From positions 17,028 through 81,027 of the forward strand of contig CAMLLU010000019.1 in the NCBI GenBank assembly GCA_946480925.1: a stretch of DNA of 64,000 nucleotides, read 5' to 3'. The stretch comes from an uncultured Rivibacter sp. Its GTDB lineage: Bacteria; Pseudomonadota; Gammaproteobacteria; Burkholderiales; Burkholderiaceae. Positions 43,256-51,675 of this stretch are shown piece by piece (the stretch's first letter is position 1; each line of letters begins with the position of its first letter). Position numbers and translations under genes: made by a program. The notes under the pieces are model-generated. The model saw only the letters and a list, made by a program, of their open reading frames with translations, searched no databases and was not told the origin of the DNA.

Positions 43256-44857
43256 TCAAGTCACCGGCGCCGGGTTGAACAGCGCCAGCGCGTTGTGCAG
43301 CTTCCACTGTTCGGCCCAGGTCTTCTTGCGGCCGCTGGCCACGTCGAGCATCAGATGGAAGAGTTCCCAGCCCACGTCTTCGATGCTCGCTTCGCCATCC
43401 GCAATGCGCCCGGCGTTCACGTCCATCAGGTCGTGCCAGCGGCGGGCGAGGTCGGTGCGGGTGGCCACCTTGATCACCGGCACGGCGGCCAGGCCATAGG
43501 GCGTGCCGCGGCCTGTGGTGAAGACGTGCAGGTTCATGCCGGCAGCCAGTTGCAGCGTGCCGCAGATGAAGTCGCTGGCCGGCGTGGCCGCATACACGAG
43601 GCCTTGCTCGATGCCGCGGTCGCGCAGTTTTTCGCCGGGTGAGAGCACGCCCGAGATGGGCGCACTGCCGCTCTTGACGATGGAGCCCATGGCCTTTTCG
43701 ACGATGTTCGACAGGCCGCCCTTCTTGTTGCCCGGCGTGGTGTTGGCGCTGCGGTCCACGCGGCCCTTGTCGAGGTAGGCGTCGTACCAGGCCATCTCGC
43801 GGATCATCGCGTCGGCCACTTCGGGCGTGGTGGCGCGCGAGGTGAGCTGGTCGATGCCGTCGCGCACCTCGGTCACTTCGCTGAACATCACGGTGGCACC
43901 GGCGCGCACCAGCAGGTCGGTGCAGAAGCCCACCGCCGGGTTGGCCGTCACGCCGCTGAAGGCGTCGCTGCCGCCGCATTGCACGCCCACCACCAGTTCG
44001 CTGGCGGGCACGGCTTCGCGCCGCCGTGCGTTCAGGCGCTCGAGGTGTTCTTCGGCCGTGGTCATGATCGAGTCGATCATCGACATGAAGCCGACGTGCG
44101 CATCGTCTTGCAGGCACACGACGTCGAGCTTGGCGTCTTCGGTGGCACCCACGTCGGCCACGTTGCGCTCGTCGACGATGGTGAACGACCCAGGCGGCAG
44201 CAAGCGTTCGGGCTGCAGCTTCTCGCAGCCCAGGCTCACCACCATCACTTCGTTGCCGAAGTTCGGGTTCATCGAGATGTTGCGCAGTGTGCGAATGGGC
44301 ACGATGGCATCGGGCGCGTCGATGGCCACGCCGCAGCCGTAGGTGTGTTCCAGGCCCACCACGTCGTCGACGTTGGGGTACCTGGGCAGCAGCTCTTCCT
44401 TGATGCGCTTGACCGCGAACTCGACCACGCCCGACACGCACTGCACGGTGGTGGTAATGGCGAGGATGTTGCGCGTGCCCACCGTGCCGTCGGCATTGCG
44501 AAAGCCCTCGAAGGTGTAGCCCTCGAGCGGCGGCAGCAGCGGCGCCTTCACGTTGGCGATGGGCAGGCCGTCGAGCGAGCGGGCCTCGGGCATTTCGAGC
44601 AGGCGCTCGTGCACCCAGCTGCCTTTGGGGATGTCGCGCATGGCACGGCCGATGGGCACGTTGTAGCGCCGCACCGCCTCACCAGCAGCGATGTCGACCA
44701 GCGCGACCTTGTGCCCTTGCGGCACCTTGTCGACCAGCACGAGGCCGGACGTGAACTGGGTGCCCGCCGGCAGCCCGCCGTCGTTGGCCACGATGGCCAC
44801 GTTGTCGGCCTCGTGCATGGTGATGTAGAGCGGTTCGACCAGGGCAGGGTTGGCCAT
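43256..44857 (-). CDS. garD: Galactarate dehydratase
   Basis: 533 residues from ATG 44857 ([12 protein letters not shown]). The N-terminal SAF-type domain reads [16 protein letters not shown] and the UxaA-like body has [24 protein letters not shown] and [12 protein letters not shown], the iron-dependent sugar-acid dehydratase set. The [10 protein letters not shown] and [15 protein letters not shown] features are those of GarD. It converts galactarate to 5-keto-4-deoxy-D-glucarate. It precedes an orphan Bug receptor gene and lies near a second, enolase-type galactarate dehydratase. The altronate dehydratase family is the nearest alternative. Confidence 0.9.
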   Translation of the reverse strand: MANPALVEPLYITMHEADNVAIVANDGGLPAGTQFTSGLVLVDKVPQGHKVALVDIAAGEAVRRYNVPIGRAMRDIPKGSWVHERLLEMPEARSLDGLPIANVKAPLLPPLEGYTFEGFRNADGTVGTRNILAITTTVQCVSGVVEFAVKRIKEELLPRYPNVDDVVGLEHTYGCGVAIDAPDAIVPIRTLRNISMNPNFGNEVMVVSLGCEKLQPERLLPPGSFTIVDERNVADVGATEDAKLDVVCLQDDAHVGFMSMIDSIMTTAEEHLERLNARRREAVPASELVVGVQCGGSDAFSGVTANPAVGFCTDLLVRAGATVMFSEVTEVRDGIDQLTSRATTPEVADAMIREMAWYDAYLDKGRVDRSANTTPGNKKGGLSNIVEKAMGSIVKSGSAPISGVLSPGEKLRDRGIEQGLVYAATPASDFICGTLQLAAGMNLHVFTTGRGTPYGLAAVPVIKVATRTDLARRWHDLMDVNAGRIADGEASIEDVGWELFHLMLDVASGRKKTWAEQWKLHNALALFNPAPVT

Positions 44858-44902
44858 GACAGTTCCGTAGGGTTGGTTTATCCAGAGCAAAACTCAACAG
44901 CC

Positions 44903-44995
44903 TTCACCGCAGAGACGCAGAGGACGCAGAGGTTCGCAGAGCGATCAAGTCAGCTTCTCCGCGGAACTCCGCGTCCTCTGCGTCTCTGCGGTGAA
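44903..44995. repeat. 'TTCACCGCAGAG' inverted repeat, copy 2
   Basis: 93 bp, the cleanest copy: the left arm TTCACCGCAGAGACGCAGAG pairs with the right arm CTCTGCGTCTCTGCGGTGAA. It lies between garD and a Bug receptor gene. Confidence 0.92.
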
Positions 44996-45012
44996 GGGCT
45001 TTTGCGTCTTGG

Positions 45013-45978
45013 CTAGTCTGCGGTGATCTTTCCGGTCTCGATGACCTGCTTCCAGCGCGCGAACTCGCTCGCCTGGAAGGCAGTGAACTGCTCGGGCGTG
45101 TTGCCCACGATCTCGAAGCCCAGCTCCAGCAGCTTGGGCTTCACCTGCGGGTCGTTGAGGCCGGCCACCAGCGCCGCATGCAGCTTGCTCCTGATGTCGG
45201 CCGGCAGCCCCTTGGGCGCGGCAAAGGCCTGCCATGAATACACGGTCACGCCCTTGTAGCCCAGCTCTTCCATCGTGGGCACGTCGGGCAGCAGCGGCGA
45301 GCGTTTCGAGCTGGTGATGGCCAGCGCGCGCAGCTTGCCGGCCTTGATGCTGGGCAGGCCGGTGTTGATGTTCATGAAGCTCGCATCGACCTGGCCGCCG
45401 ATGAGGTCTGACAGTGCGGGCGCGCCGCCCTTGTAGGGGATGTGCACCGCGCTCGTGCCGGTGGTCTGCCAGAAGAGTTCGGCGGTGAGGTGGTCGCTGG
45501 TGCCGTTGCCGGCCGAGGCGAAGGTCATCTTGGCCGGGTTGGCCTTCAGGAACGCCATCACGTCGGCGAGCGACTTGTGCGGCGAGGCTGCGGGCACCGC
45601 CAGCACGTTGGGCGCCTGCACGGCCACCGTGAGGTAGTCGAAGTCCTTCAGCGGGTCGTACTGCACGTTCTTGATGAGGTGCGGCCCGATGACGAAGGGC
45701 CCGAGCGACGACACGAAGATGGTGTAGCCGTCGGGCGCCGCGCGCTTGGCCAGGCCCGCACCCAGCGTGCCGCCGGCCCCGGCCTTGTTGTCGACGACGA
45801 AGGTGCCGCCCAGCTGCTCTTGCAGCCTGGGCGCGAGCGAGCGTGCGATGAGGTCGGTGGAGCCGCCGGGCGGGAACGGCACGAGCAGCGTGACGGGCTG
45901 CTTGGTAGGCCACTGCTGGGCCTGCGCCGTGGCGGCGAGCGCGAGGCCGCAGGCCAGCGCGGTGAAGAGTTTTCTCAT
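45013..45978 (-). CDS. Bug-family (TctC-like) periplasmic solute-binding protein 1
   Basis: 321 residues from ATG 45978 with GGAGACAG upstream. Signal peptide MRKLFTALACGLALAATAQA, then [24 protein letters not shown] and the two-lobed Bug fold ([34 protein letters not shown]). No TctA/TctB membrane genes are nearby, as is usual for these receptors. It shares the C-terminal [17 protein letters not shown] exactly with the receptor at 58010. Its place between garD and the talarate/galactarate dehydratase suggests an aldarate ligand. Confidence 0.9.
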   Translation of the reverse strand: MRKLFTALACGLALAATAQAQQWPTKQPVTLLVPFPPGGSTDLIARSLAPRLQEQLGGTFVVDNKAGAGGTLGAGLAKRAAPDGYTIFVSSLGPFVIGPHLIKNVQYDPLKDFDYLTVAVQAPNVLAVPAASPHKSLADVMAFLKANPAKMTFASAGNGTSDHLTAELFWQTTGTSAVHIPYKGGAPALSDLIGGQVDASFMNINTGLPSIKAGKLRALAITSSKRSPLLPDVPTMEELGYKGVTVYSWQAFAAPKGLPADIRSKLHAALVAGLNDPQVKPKLLELGFEIVGNTPEQFTAFQASEFARWKQVIETGKITAD

Positions 45979-46057
45979 GGGGCTGTCTCCTGTGTTGGCG
46001 GCGCACTGCCGGCGCCGTTGATGGAAGGCTGCTGTGCCAGCAGCGCAGTTGAAACCT

Positions 46058-46152
46058 TTCACCGCAGAGGCGCAGAGGGCACGGAGAGTCCGCAGAGAAA
46101 TGCCTGAGATCACTCTGCAGTCCTCTGCGTCGCTCGGCGTCTGCGCGGTGAA
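46058..46152. repeat. 'TTCACCGCAGAG' inverted repeat, copy 3
   Basis: 95 bp between the Bug receptor gene and the talarate dehydratase gene, with slightly degraded arms (TTCACCGCAGAGGCGCAGAG on the left). Confidence 0.88.
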
Positions 46153-46177
46153 TGCATCGAGGTCTTTCAACGGCTTG

Positions 46178-47323
46178 CTAGGGCCGTTTGCCCACCTCGG
46201 CCTGCTCGCGCGTCCACGCACGGGCCTGCTCGCTCAAGCTCACGCCGAGGCCCGGCTGCCTGGGCACGAGCATGCGGCCGTTGCTGATGTGGAGGCGCTC
46301 GTTGAACAGCGGCTCGAGCCAGTCGAAGTGTTCGACCCAGGGCTCGGTGGGGTACACGGCGGCCAGGTGCACGTGCAGCTCCATCGCGAAATGCGGCGCG
46401 AGCATGAGCCCGGCGTGTTCGGCCTGCGCGGCGATCTTCAGGAAGGGCGTGATGCCGCCGACGCGCGGCGCATCGGGCATCAGGTAGTCGGCCGCGCGGT
46501 GGCGAATGAGTTCGCCGTGCTCGGCCACGCTGGTCAACATTTCGCCGGTGGCGATGGGCGTGTCGAAGGTCGCGGCCAATGCTGCGTGGCCTTCGTTGTC
46601 GTAGGCGTCGAGCGGCTCTTCGATCCACACGAGGTTGAACGACTCGAAGATGCGGCACATGCGCTGCGCGGTGGGGCGGTCCCACTGCTGGTTGGCGTCC
46701 ACCATGAGCGGCATGTCGTCGCCCAGGTGCTTGCGCACGGCTTCGACGCGCTTCACGTCGAGCTTCGTGTCGGGCTGGCCCACCTTGAGCTTGATGCCGC
46801 CGATGCCGCGCTCACGCGAGGCCGCGGCATTGACGAGCAGTTGATCGAGCGGCGTGTGCAGGAAGCCGCCCGAGGTGTTGTAGCAGCGCACCGAGTCGCG
46901 CTGCGCGCCCAGCAGCTTGGCCAGCGAGAGGCCGGCGCGCCTGGCCTTCAGGTCGTACAGCGCCACGTCGAAGGCGCCGAGGGCCTGCACGGCGAGGCCG
47001 CTGCGGCCCACCGAAGCACCGGCCCAGCAGAGCTTGGTCCACAGCCGGGCGATGTCGCTCGGGTCTTCGCCGATGAGCGCGGGCGCCACTTCCTTCGCAT
47101 GCGCAAACTGGCCCGGGCCGCCGGCACGCTTGGAATAGCTGAAGCCCAGGCCCTCGTGGCCCTGCTCCGTCTTGACCTCGGCGAACAGCATCGCGATCTC
47201 GGTCATCGGCTTCTGGCGGCCGGTGAGCACCTTCGCGTCGCTGATGGGCGTGGCCAGCGGCAGGTAGCAGGACGACACGCGCACCCAGGCGATGCGGTCT
47301 TCGGAAACGGTGGCTGTGTTCAT
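46178..47323 (-). CDS. L-talarate/galactarate dehydratase (enolase superfamily)
   Basis: 381 residues. MDKVLTGR-like N-terminal capping segment SDAKVLTGRQKPMTE, GFSYSKRAGGPGQFAHAKE, then the barrel with catalytic lysines in GIKLKVG, metal ligands D in VDANQQWD and E in WIEEPLD and ATGEML, and H in LAPHFAMELHVHLAA. This is the mandelate racemase subgroup with TalrD/GalrD activity, giving 5-keto-4-deoxyglucarate. It diverges from a LacI-type regulator across two matching operators. Function redundant with GarD in the same cluster. Confidence 0.85.
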   Translation of the reverse strand: MNTATVSEDRIAWVRVSSCYLPLATPISDAKVLTGRQKPMTEIAMLFAEVKTEQGHEGLGFSYSKRAGGPGQFAHAKEVAPALIGEDPSDIARLWTKLCWAGASVGRSGLAVQALGAFDVALYDLKARRAGLSLAKLLGAQRDSVRCYNTSGGFLHTPLDQLLVNAAASRERGIGGIKLKVGQPDTKLDVKRVEAVRKHLGDDMPLMVDANQQWDRPTAQRMCRIFESFNLVWIEEPLDAYDNEGHAALAATFDTPIATGEMLTSVAEHGELIRHRAADYLMPDAPRVGGITPFLKIAAQAEHAGLMLAPHFAMELHVHLAAVYPTEPWVEHFDWLEPLFNERLHISNGRMLVPRQPGLGVSLSEQARAWTREQAEVGKRP

Positions 47324-47334
47324 GTGGGGCTGAT

Positions 47335-47348
47335 TGACAACGTTGTCA
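47335..47348. promoter_or_regulatory. LacI-type operator, perfect palindrome
   Basis: TGACAACGTTGTCA is a perfect 14-bp palindrome with the central CG usual for LacI-family sites. It lies 12 bases upstream of the talarate dehydratase start codon. Confidence 0.75.
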
Positions 47349-47421
47349 TCAAAAGGCCAAACAAAGGGGAAACCCTGATTAATCCTCCTGAAGATCGTCT
47401 TGCCTGCGGCCTTGCGATGGA

Positions 47422-47435
47422 TGATAACGTTGTCA
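47422..47435. promoter_or_regulatory. LacI-type operator, second copy
   Basis: TGATAACGTTGTCA differs by one base from the site at 47335 and lies 87 bp away, 86 bases upstream of the LacI start. Two such sites suggest looping and autoregulation. Confidence 0.7.
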
Positions 47436-47520
47436 TTTTCCGAATCAAGAACAGCCCCAGACCGCTGTCGGACAATCCGCTGCCCTGCCCCGCCGCGCTT
47501 CTCTTTTCTTCTCTTTCCAC

Positions 47521-48519
47521 ATGACCGCTCGCACCAAGTCGATCACGCTGCACGACGTTGCCAAGGCCGCCGGTGTGTCGCTCATCACTGCGTCGCGCGC
47601 GCTGGCCAACCCCGAGGTGGTGTCCAAGGCCACCATCGAGCGGGTGCGCAAGGCGGTGGAAGACACGGGCTACATCCCGAACTTCCTGGCGGGCGGCTTG
47701 AAGTCCAAGCGCAGCATGACGGTCGCGGCGCTGGTACCGGTGATCTCGGTGCCGCAGTTCCTGCCCACCGTGCAGGCGCTCACCGAAGAGCTCGACCGCG
47801 CGGGCTACCAGCTCATCGTGGGCCAGACCGGCTACGACCATGCACGCGAGGCCGCACTGCTCAACACCATGATCGGCCGGCGGGTCGACGGCATCGTGGT
47901 GGCCGGCCTGCTGCACACGGCCACGCAGACCGACCGCCTGCGCAAGCTGGGCATCCCCGTCGTCGAGACCTGGGACCTGAGCGACCGGCCCGTGGACATG
48001 GCAGTGGGCTTTTCGCACCTGAAGGTGGGCGCCGCGGTGGCCGGCTACTTCTTGAACAAGGGCCTCAGGCGCGTGGCCATTGCCACTGCGAACGACCAGC
48101 GCGCGGCCGTGCGGCGCGAGGGCTTTCTTTCCGTGATGGGGCAGGACGTGCCCACCGCCGTGGTGCCCGCGCCCAGCAACCTCGCGCTCGGCCGCAAGGC
48201 CTGCGCCGAGCTGCTGGCGAAAGACCCGCACATCGAAGCGATCTTCTGCAGCTCCGACGGCCTGGCGCAGGGCGTGCTCACCGAAGCCCACGCGCGGGGC
48301 TTGCGCGTGCCGCAGGACCTGGCGGTGTGCGGCTTCGGCGATGCGGACTTCGCGGCGCACCTGGAACCCGCGCTCACCACGGTGCAGGTGGACGGCGCGC
48401 TCATCGGCCGGCAGTCGGCCGAGCTCATCGTGCAGCGCTGCCGCGGCGAGGCCGTGGCGCAGCGCATCCACGACGTGGGCTTTCGCATCGTCGAGCGGGC
48501 CTCCACGGCGGGCGGCTGA
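47521..48519 (+). CDS. LacI/GalR-family regulator of the aldarate genes
   Basis: 332 residues. The helix-turn-helix (ITLHDVAKAAGVSLITASRALANPEVVS) and hinge helix (YIPNFLAGGLKSKRS) are followed by the periplasmic-binding-protein-like effector domain. It diverges from the talarate/galactarate dehydratase gene over two palindromes, TGACAACGTTGTCA and TGATAACGTTGTCA. A GntR/GudR-like role responding to an aldarate or its keto product is likely. The ATG at 47521 places the helix-turn-helix at residues 9-30. Confidence 0.92.
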   Translation: MTARTKSITLHDVAKAAGVSLITASRALANPEVVSKATIERVRKAVEDTGYIPNFLAGGLKSKRSMTVAALVPVISVPQFLPTVQALTEELDRAGYQLIVGQTGYDHAREAALLNTMIGRRVDGIVVAGLLHTATQTDRLRKLGIPVVETWDLSDRPVDMAVGFSHLKVGAAVAGYFLNKGLRRVAIATANDQRAAVRREGFLSVMGQDVPTAVVPAPSNLALGRKACAELLAKDPHIEAIFCSSDGLAQGVLTEAHARGLRVPQDLAVCGFGDADFAAHLEPALTTVQVDGALIGRQSAELIVQRCRGEAVAQRIHDVGFRIVERASTAGG

Positions 48520-48666
48520 GCCGCAGGGGGCGTTGGGCCGCGCTACAGGCTGCGTGCGTTGTTGTCGATGGCTCACAACAAGGGCAACCCCCGCTACGGG
48601 GGGCTGAGTCGGCAGCCCACACTCCCGATACTTCGCCATCACGCCGCCACCGCCGCCACGCCCTCC

Positions 48667-49401
48667 ATGACCACGACTCGCGCGCCACGCAAGCCCGCAA
48701 CGCTGCGCCTGCCGACGTTCCTGCTGCACACGGTGTGGCTGCTGTTGCTGTGCATCGACCCCGCCCGGGCGCAAGGCGCCGGCTGCGAGCAGTTCAAGGA
48801 GACGCTGGCCGGGCGCATTCGCGTTTCGGGTTTCAGCCTCGAGACGGTGCCCGCCTCCACCAAGACGCCCGCGGGTGCCAAGGTGGTGGGCACCTGCGAA
48901 GGCGGTGCCTACAAGATCCTGCTGGTCCGCGGCGGCGGTGCGGGGCTGCAGCAGGCGGCAGACACGGCGGCCAGCGCCCCGGAGGCCGTGGCGCCCTCGC
49001 CCACACCTGCTGCCGCCAAGGCCGCTGCTGCTGCAACAGCAACACCCACGCCCACAGCGACACCGGTGCCAACACGCGCGCCGACGCCCACGGCCACTCC
49101 AGCCCCCACCGCTACGCCGACCCCAGTTCCCACGCCGGCAGCCACACCGCAGCCGACGCCCGCGGTCAGCAGCACCACTGCCGCCGCAGCGCCTGCTTCG
49201 GCCACCGAGGCAGCGACGACCGAAGTCACCCACCCCGAAGACATGCCATGGACGGAGCGTGCCTCGGAGTTCCTCAGCCGCCACTGGCCGTGGGTGCTGT
49301 CGCTGGCCGGCTTGCCGTTGCTCATCTGGCTGGCTGCGTGGATCACGCGCCGCCGCTACTACGACGAAGCCGGCCTGCCGCGCGGCCCGCGGCTGAACTA
49401 G
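48667..49401 (+). CDS. DUF1161-like secreted/membrane protein with Pro-Thr-Ala linker
   Basis: 244 residues from ATG 48667. The signal peptide region ends PARAQG, then a DUF1161-like module (CEQFKETLAGRIRVSGFSLETV, VVGTCEGGAYKILLVRG) with its paired cysteines. A long low-complexity Pro/Thr/Ala linker (about 100-190) follows, then a C-terminal transmembrane helix (WVLSLAGLPLLIWLAAWI) and a basic end. The usual DUF1161 protein is short and has no linker or membrane helix. Function unknown; the linker could span the periplasm. Confidence 0.75.
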   Translation: MTTTRAPRKPATLRLPTFLLHTVWLLLLCIDPARAQGAGCEQFKETLAGRIRVSGFSLETVPASTKTPAGAKVVGTCEGGAYKILLVRGGGAGLQQAADTAASAPEAVAPSPTPAAAKAAAAATATPTPTATPVPTRAPTPTATPAPTATPTPVPTPAATPQPTPAVSSTTAAAAPASATEAATTEVTHPEDMPWTERASEFLSRHWPWVLSLAGLPLLIWLAAWITRRRYYDEAGLPRGPRLN

Positions 49402-49424
49402 CGGCCAACAAGCCGCAGCAGCCC

Positions 49425-50444
49425 ATGCGCGTTGCCGCCCTCGCACTGCTGGCCGCGTTCACCGTTTCGTTTGCACCACCACCCGCACTCGCGCAGGACG
49501 GCCCGGTGCGCCAATGGCTCAAGGAGCGCAGGCAGCAACGTCAACAACAACAACAACAACTGCAGCAGGAGCCATCAAGCGCCCCGCAGCTCACGCCGGG
49601 TGACCACCGCTTCACGCTGCAGCACGGCGGCCTCACGCGGGCCTACCGAGTGCACGTGCCCGCCAGCTACCACCGCGACACGCCGGCTGCGTTGCTGGTG
49701 GCGCTGCACGGCGGTGGCGGCAACATGGACTACCAAGCCGACGATTCGAAGTACGGCCTCATCGGCAAGTCCGAACGCGAAGGCTTCGTCGTCGTGTTCC
49801 CCAACGGCTACAGCAAGCTCGCCAGCGGCAAGTTCGCCACCTGGAACGCCGGCCGCTGCTGCGGGGCCGCACGCGATGCCGACGTGGACGACGTCGGCTT
49901 CATTCGCGAGGTGACGGCGCGCGTGAGATCACAGCTCAACATCGACCCGCAGCGCATCTACGCCACCGGCATGTCGAACGGCGGGCTCATGACGTATCGG
50001 CTGGCGTGCGAAATGTCCGATGTGTTCGTGGCCATCGCGCCGGTCGCCGGCACCGACAACACGGTGAGCTGCACGCCGGCACGGGCGGTGTCGGTGCTGC
50101 ACATCCATGCGAAGAACGACACGCACGTGCTGTTCGACGGTGGGGCCGGGCCGGACTCGGTGGCCAGGCACTTGGTGACGGACTTCACTTCGGTGTCCGG
50201 CAGCGTGGCGAAGTGGGTGAAGCTCAATGGGTGCGCTGGAGCTTTGCCGAGGCGGCTGCTGGAAAAGGCCGGGGCTTATTGCGAGGTTCATGAGCCTTGC
50301 CGTGATGGGGTGCGGGTGCAGTTGTGCGTGACCGAGACCGGGGGGCACTCGTGGCCGGGTGGGGTCAAGGCGCGGGCTGTGGAGTTGCCTTCCAAGGCGA
50401 TTTCGGCGAATGAGGTGATGTGGGAGTTTTTCAATCGCCGCTGA
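49425..50444 (+). CDS. PHB-depolymerase-type secreted esterase (LpqC/feruloyl-esterase-like)
   Basis: 339 residues from ATG 49425. Signal peptide MRVAALALLAAFTVSFAPPPALA, then a glutamine-rich segment from a CAA repeat, then an alpha/beta-hydrolase with ALHGGGGNMDYQA (oxyanion region), NAGRCCG, the nucleophile elbow GMSNGGLMTY and the catalytic histidine in GGHSWPGG. The paired cysteines RCC and CEVHEPC suggest disulfides, so it acts outside the cytoplasm. Substrate (polyester oligomer or aryl ester) is unknown. The open frame far upstream is a shadow of the LacI gene. Confidence 0.88.
   Translation: MRVAALALLAAFTVSFAPPPALAQDGPVRQWLKERRQQRQQQQQQLQQEPSSAPQLTPGDHRFTLQHGGLTRAYRVHVPASYHRDTPAALLVALHGGGGNMDYQADDSKYGLIGKSEREGFVVVFPNGYSKLASGKFATWNAGRCCGAARDADVDDVGFIREVTARVRSQLNIDPQRIYATGMSNGGLMTYRLACEMSDVFVAIAPVAGTDNTVSCTPARAVSVLHIHAKNDTHVLFDGGAGPDSVARHLVTDFTSVSGSVAKWVKLNGCAGALPRRLLEKAGAYCEVHEPCRDGVRVQLCVTETGGHSWPGGVKARAVELPSKAISANEVMWEFFNRR
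49542..49559 (+). repeat. Six CAA triplets in the esterase gene
   Basis: Six consecutive CAA codons encode polyglutamine just after the signal peptide. In-frame slippage here would vary the linker length without breaking the protein. Confidence 0.9.
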
Positions 50445-50505
50445 GAGTGGCTTGCCTCACGCAACTGCGGTGGCAAACTACGCAGGTTCCCAGCAGAGGT
50501 CCTTC

Positions 50506-50868
50506 ATGAGCACGAAGCCGAGCAGCGTCAAGACGACCAAACGCCAAGCCGTCACAGGCCAGGCCGTTGCCACACTCGGTGCCCATTTCGTGCTGGTTCG
50601 CGTCGGCGGCAAGGCCGGCGGCCAGAAGCAGGAGGTTCGGCCCGGCGATACGGCCTCCGTCCTCGTCACCAAGGCCGGCCAAGCCCTCAAGAAACCCGGC
50701 ATTCCCAAACAGGCCGTATTCGGCAGCCGAGACCGGAGTGGGGTCTACGCATATTCGGTCTATCCCGCCGACCCCTCCAAGATCGTGCGTGAAGCATCGG
50801 ACGGCTCCCGCACGATCGGCCGTCTTGTGAACGGCAAATTCCAGGCACTCAAAGCCAAGGCCGCGTGA
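50506..50868 (+). CDS. Probable antitoxin partner of a zeta-like kinase, family unknown
   Basis: 120 residues from ATG 50506. Basic N-terminus, then VATLGAHFVLVRVGGKAGGQKQ, a VRPGDTASVLVTKAGQALKK segment and a beta-rich end (VFGSRDRSGVYAYSVYPADPSKIVREAS). It does not resemble the three-helix epsilon antitoxin. Its stop overlaps the GTG start of the zeta-like gene (GTGA), the arrangement of a toxin-antitoxin operon. Antitoxin function is inferred from that position only. Confidence 0.65.
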   Translation: MSTKPSSVKTTKRQAVTGQAVATLGAHFVLVRVGGKAGGQKQEVRPGDTASVLVTKAGQALKKPGIPKQAVFGSRDRSGVYAYSVYPADPSKIVREASDGSRTIGRLVNGKFQALKAKAA

Positions 50869-51644
50869 GCCGGCGGCCACCCTCGCTCGACCGGCTGCTG
50901 GCCGAAGCCCTGAACGGGGAGTCCCGCCCACCGGCCTTCGTGCTCGCCGGGCACAACGGCTCCGGCAAGTCCACCCTGTGGTACGAGCGGCTTGCGAACA
51001 AGCTGCATCTGCCACTCATCAATGCGGACCGCCTGACCGCCTCGATCCTGCCCCAGCCAGACGCCGAGTCCGGACAGCTGCCATCGTGGGCCCAGTCCCT
51101 GCGCGACGATGACGATCGCTGGCAGAGGCTGTCGCAGCAGGGAGTGCGCGCCTTCAAGTCCCTCGTCATGGATGAGCGGATGCCCTTCGCCTTCGAGACT
51201 GTTTTCTCGCACTGGAAGGCACGACCGAACGGTGGCTACGACTCCAAAGCCGACGACATCCGCCAGATGCAGGACGCCGGCTACTTCGTGGTGCTGCTCT
51301 TCGTAGGCTTGACCTCACCCGACATCTCGGTGTTCCGTGTACTCACCCGCCAGCAACAAGGGGGCCACGGCGTACCACTCGAAAAGCTCCAGGAGCGGTT
51401 CCCACGGACACAGGCAGCCATCGGCCATGCATCGACACTGGCCGACATGACGCTGATGTTCGACAACAGCCGCACGCCCGACAAGGCCTTCGCCCTGGTC
51501 AGGGCGCAACGCAAAAGCCGCGTCCTGTTCGACGCACGCGATCTCGCCTACAAGATCGATCCCGAACTGCTCGTCGTGGCGCGCCCCTGGCTCGACAAAG
51601 TAGTGCCCTGGAGCGCGAAGCGCGCAGCAGTACGCGCTCGTTGA
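50865..51644 (+). CDS. Zeta-toxin-like P-loop kinase
   Basis: 259 residues from GTG 50865. AFVLAGHNGSGKST gives the Walker A loop (G29-T37), LINADRL supplies the catalytic-type aspartate, and MPFAFETVFSH is the lid/substrate segment of zeta toxins. VVLLFVGLTSPDISVFRVLTRQQQGGHGVP matches the downstream arginine-rich part. Zeta toxins phosphorylate UDP-N-acetylglucosamine and block cell-wall synthesis. The gene overlaps its presumed antitoxin by 4 bases. A nucleotide kinase without toxicity is the alternative. Confidence 0.82.
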   Translation: MSRRPPSLDRLLAEALNGESRPPAFVLAGHNGSGKSTLWYERLANKLHLPLINADRLTASILPQPDAESGQLPSWAQSLRDDDDRWQRLSQQGVRAFKSLVMDERMPFAFETVFSHWKARPNGGYDSKADDIRQMQDAGYFVVLLFVGLTSPDISVFRVLTRQQQGGHGVPLEKLQERFPRTQAAIGHASTLADMTLMFDNSRTPDKAFALVRAQRKSRVLFDARDLAYKIDPELLVVARPWLDKVVPWSAKRAAVRAR

Positions 51645-51675
51645 GCGCGCTGTCGCGCTCAACGAGCCGTTTGAC

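Noticed and set aside
47400..50444. A 1014-residue plus-strand frame ending in the esterase.
   Set aside because: The upstream 675 residues overlap the LacI and DUF1161 genes out of frame; a signal peptide marks the true start at 49425.
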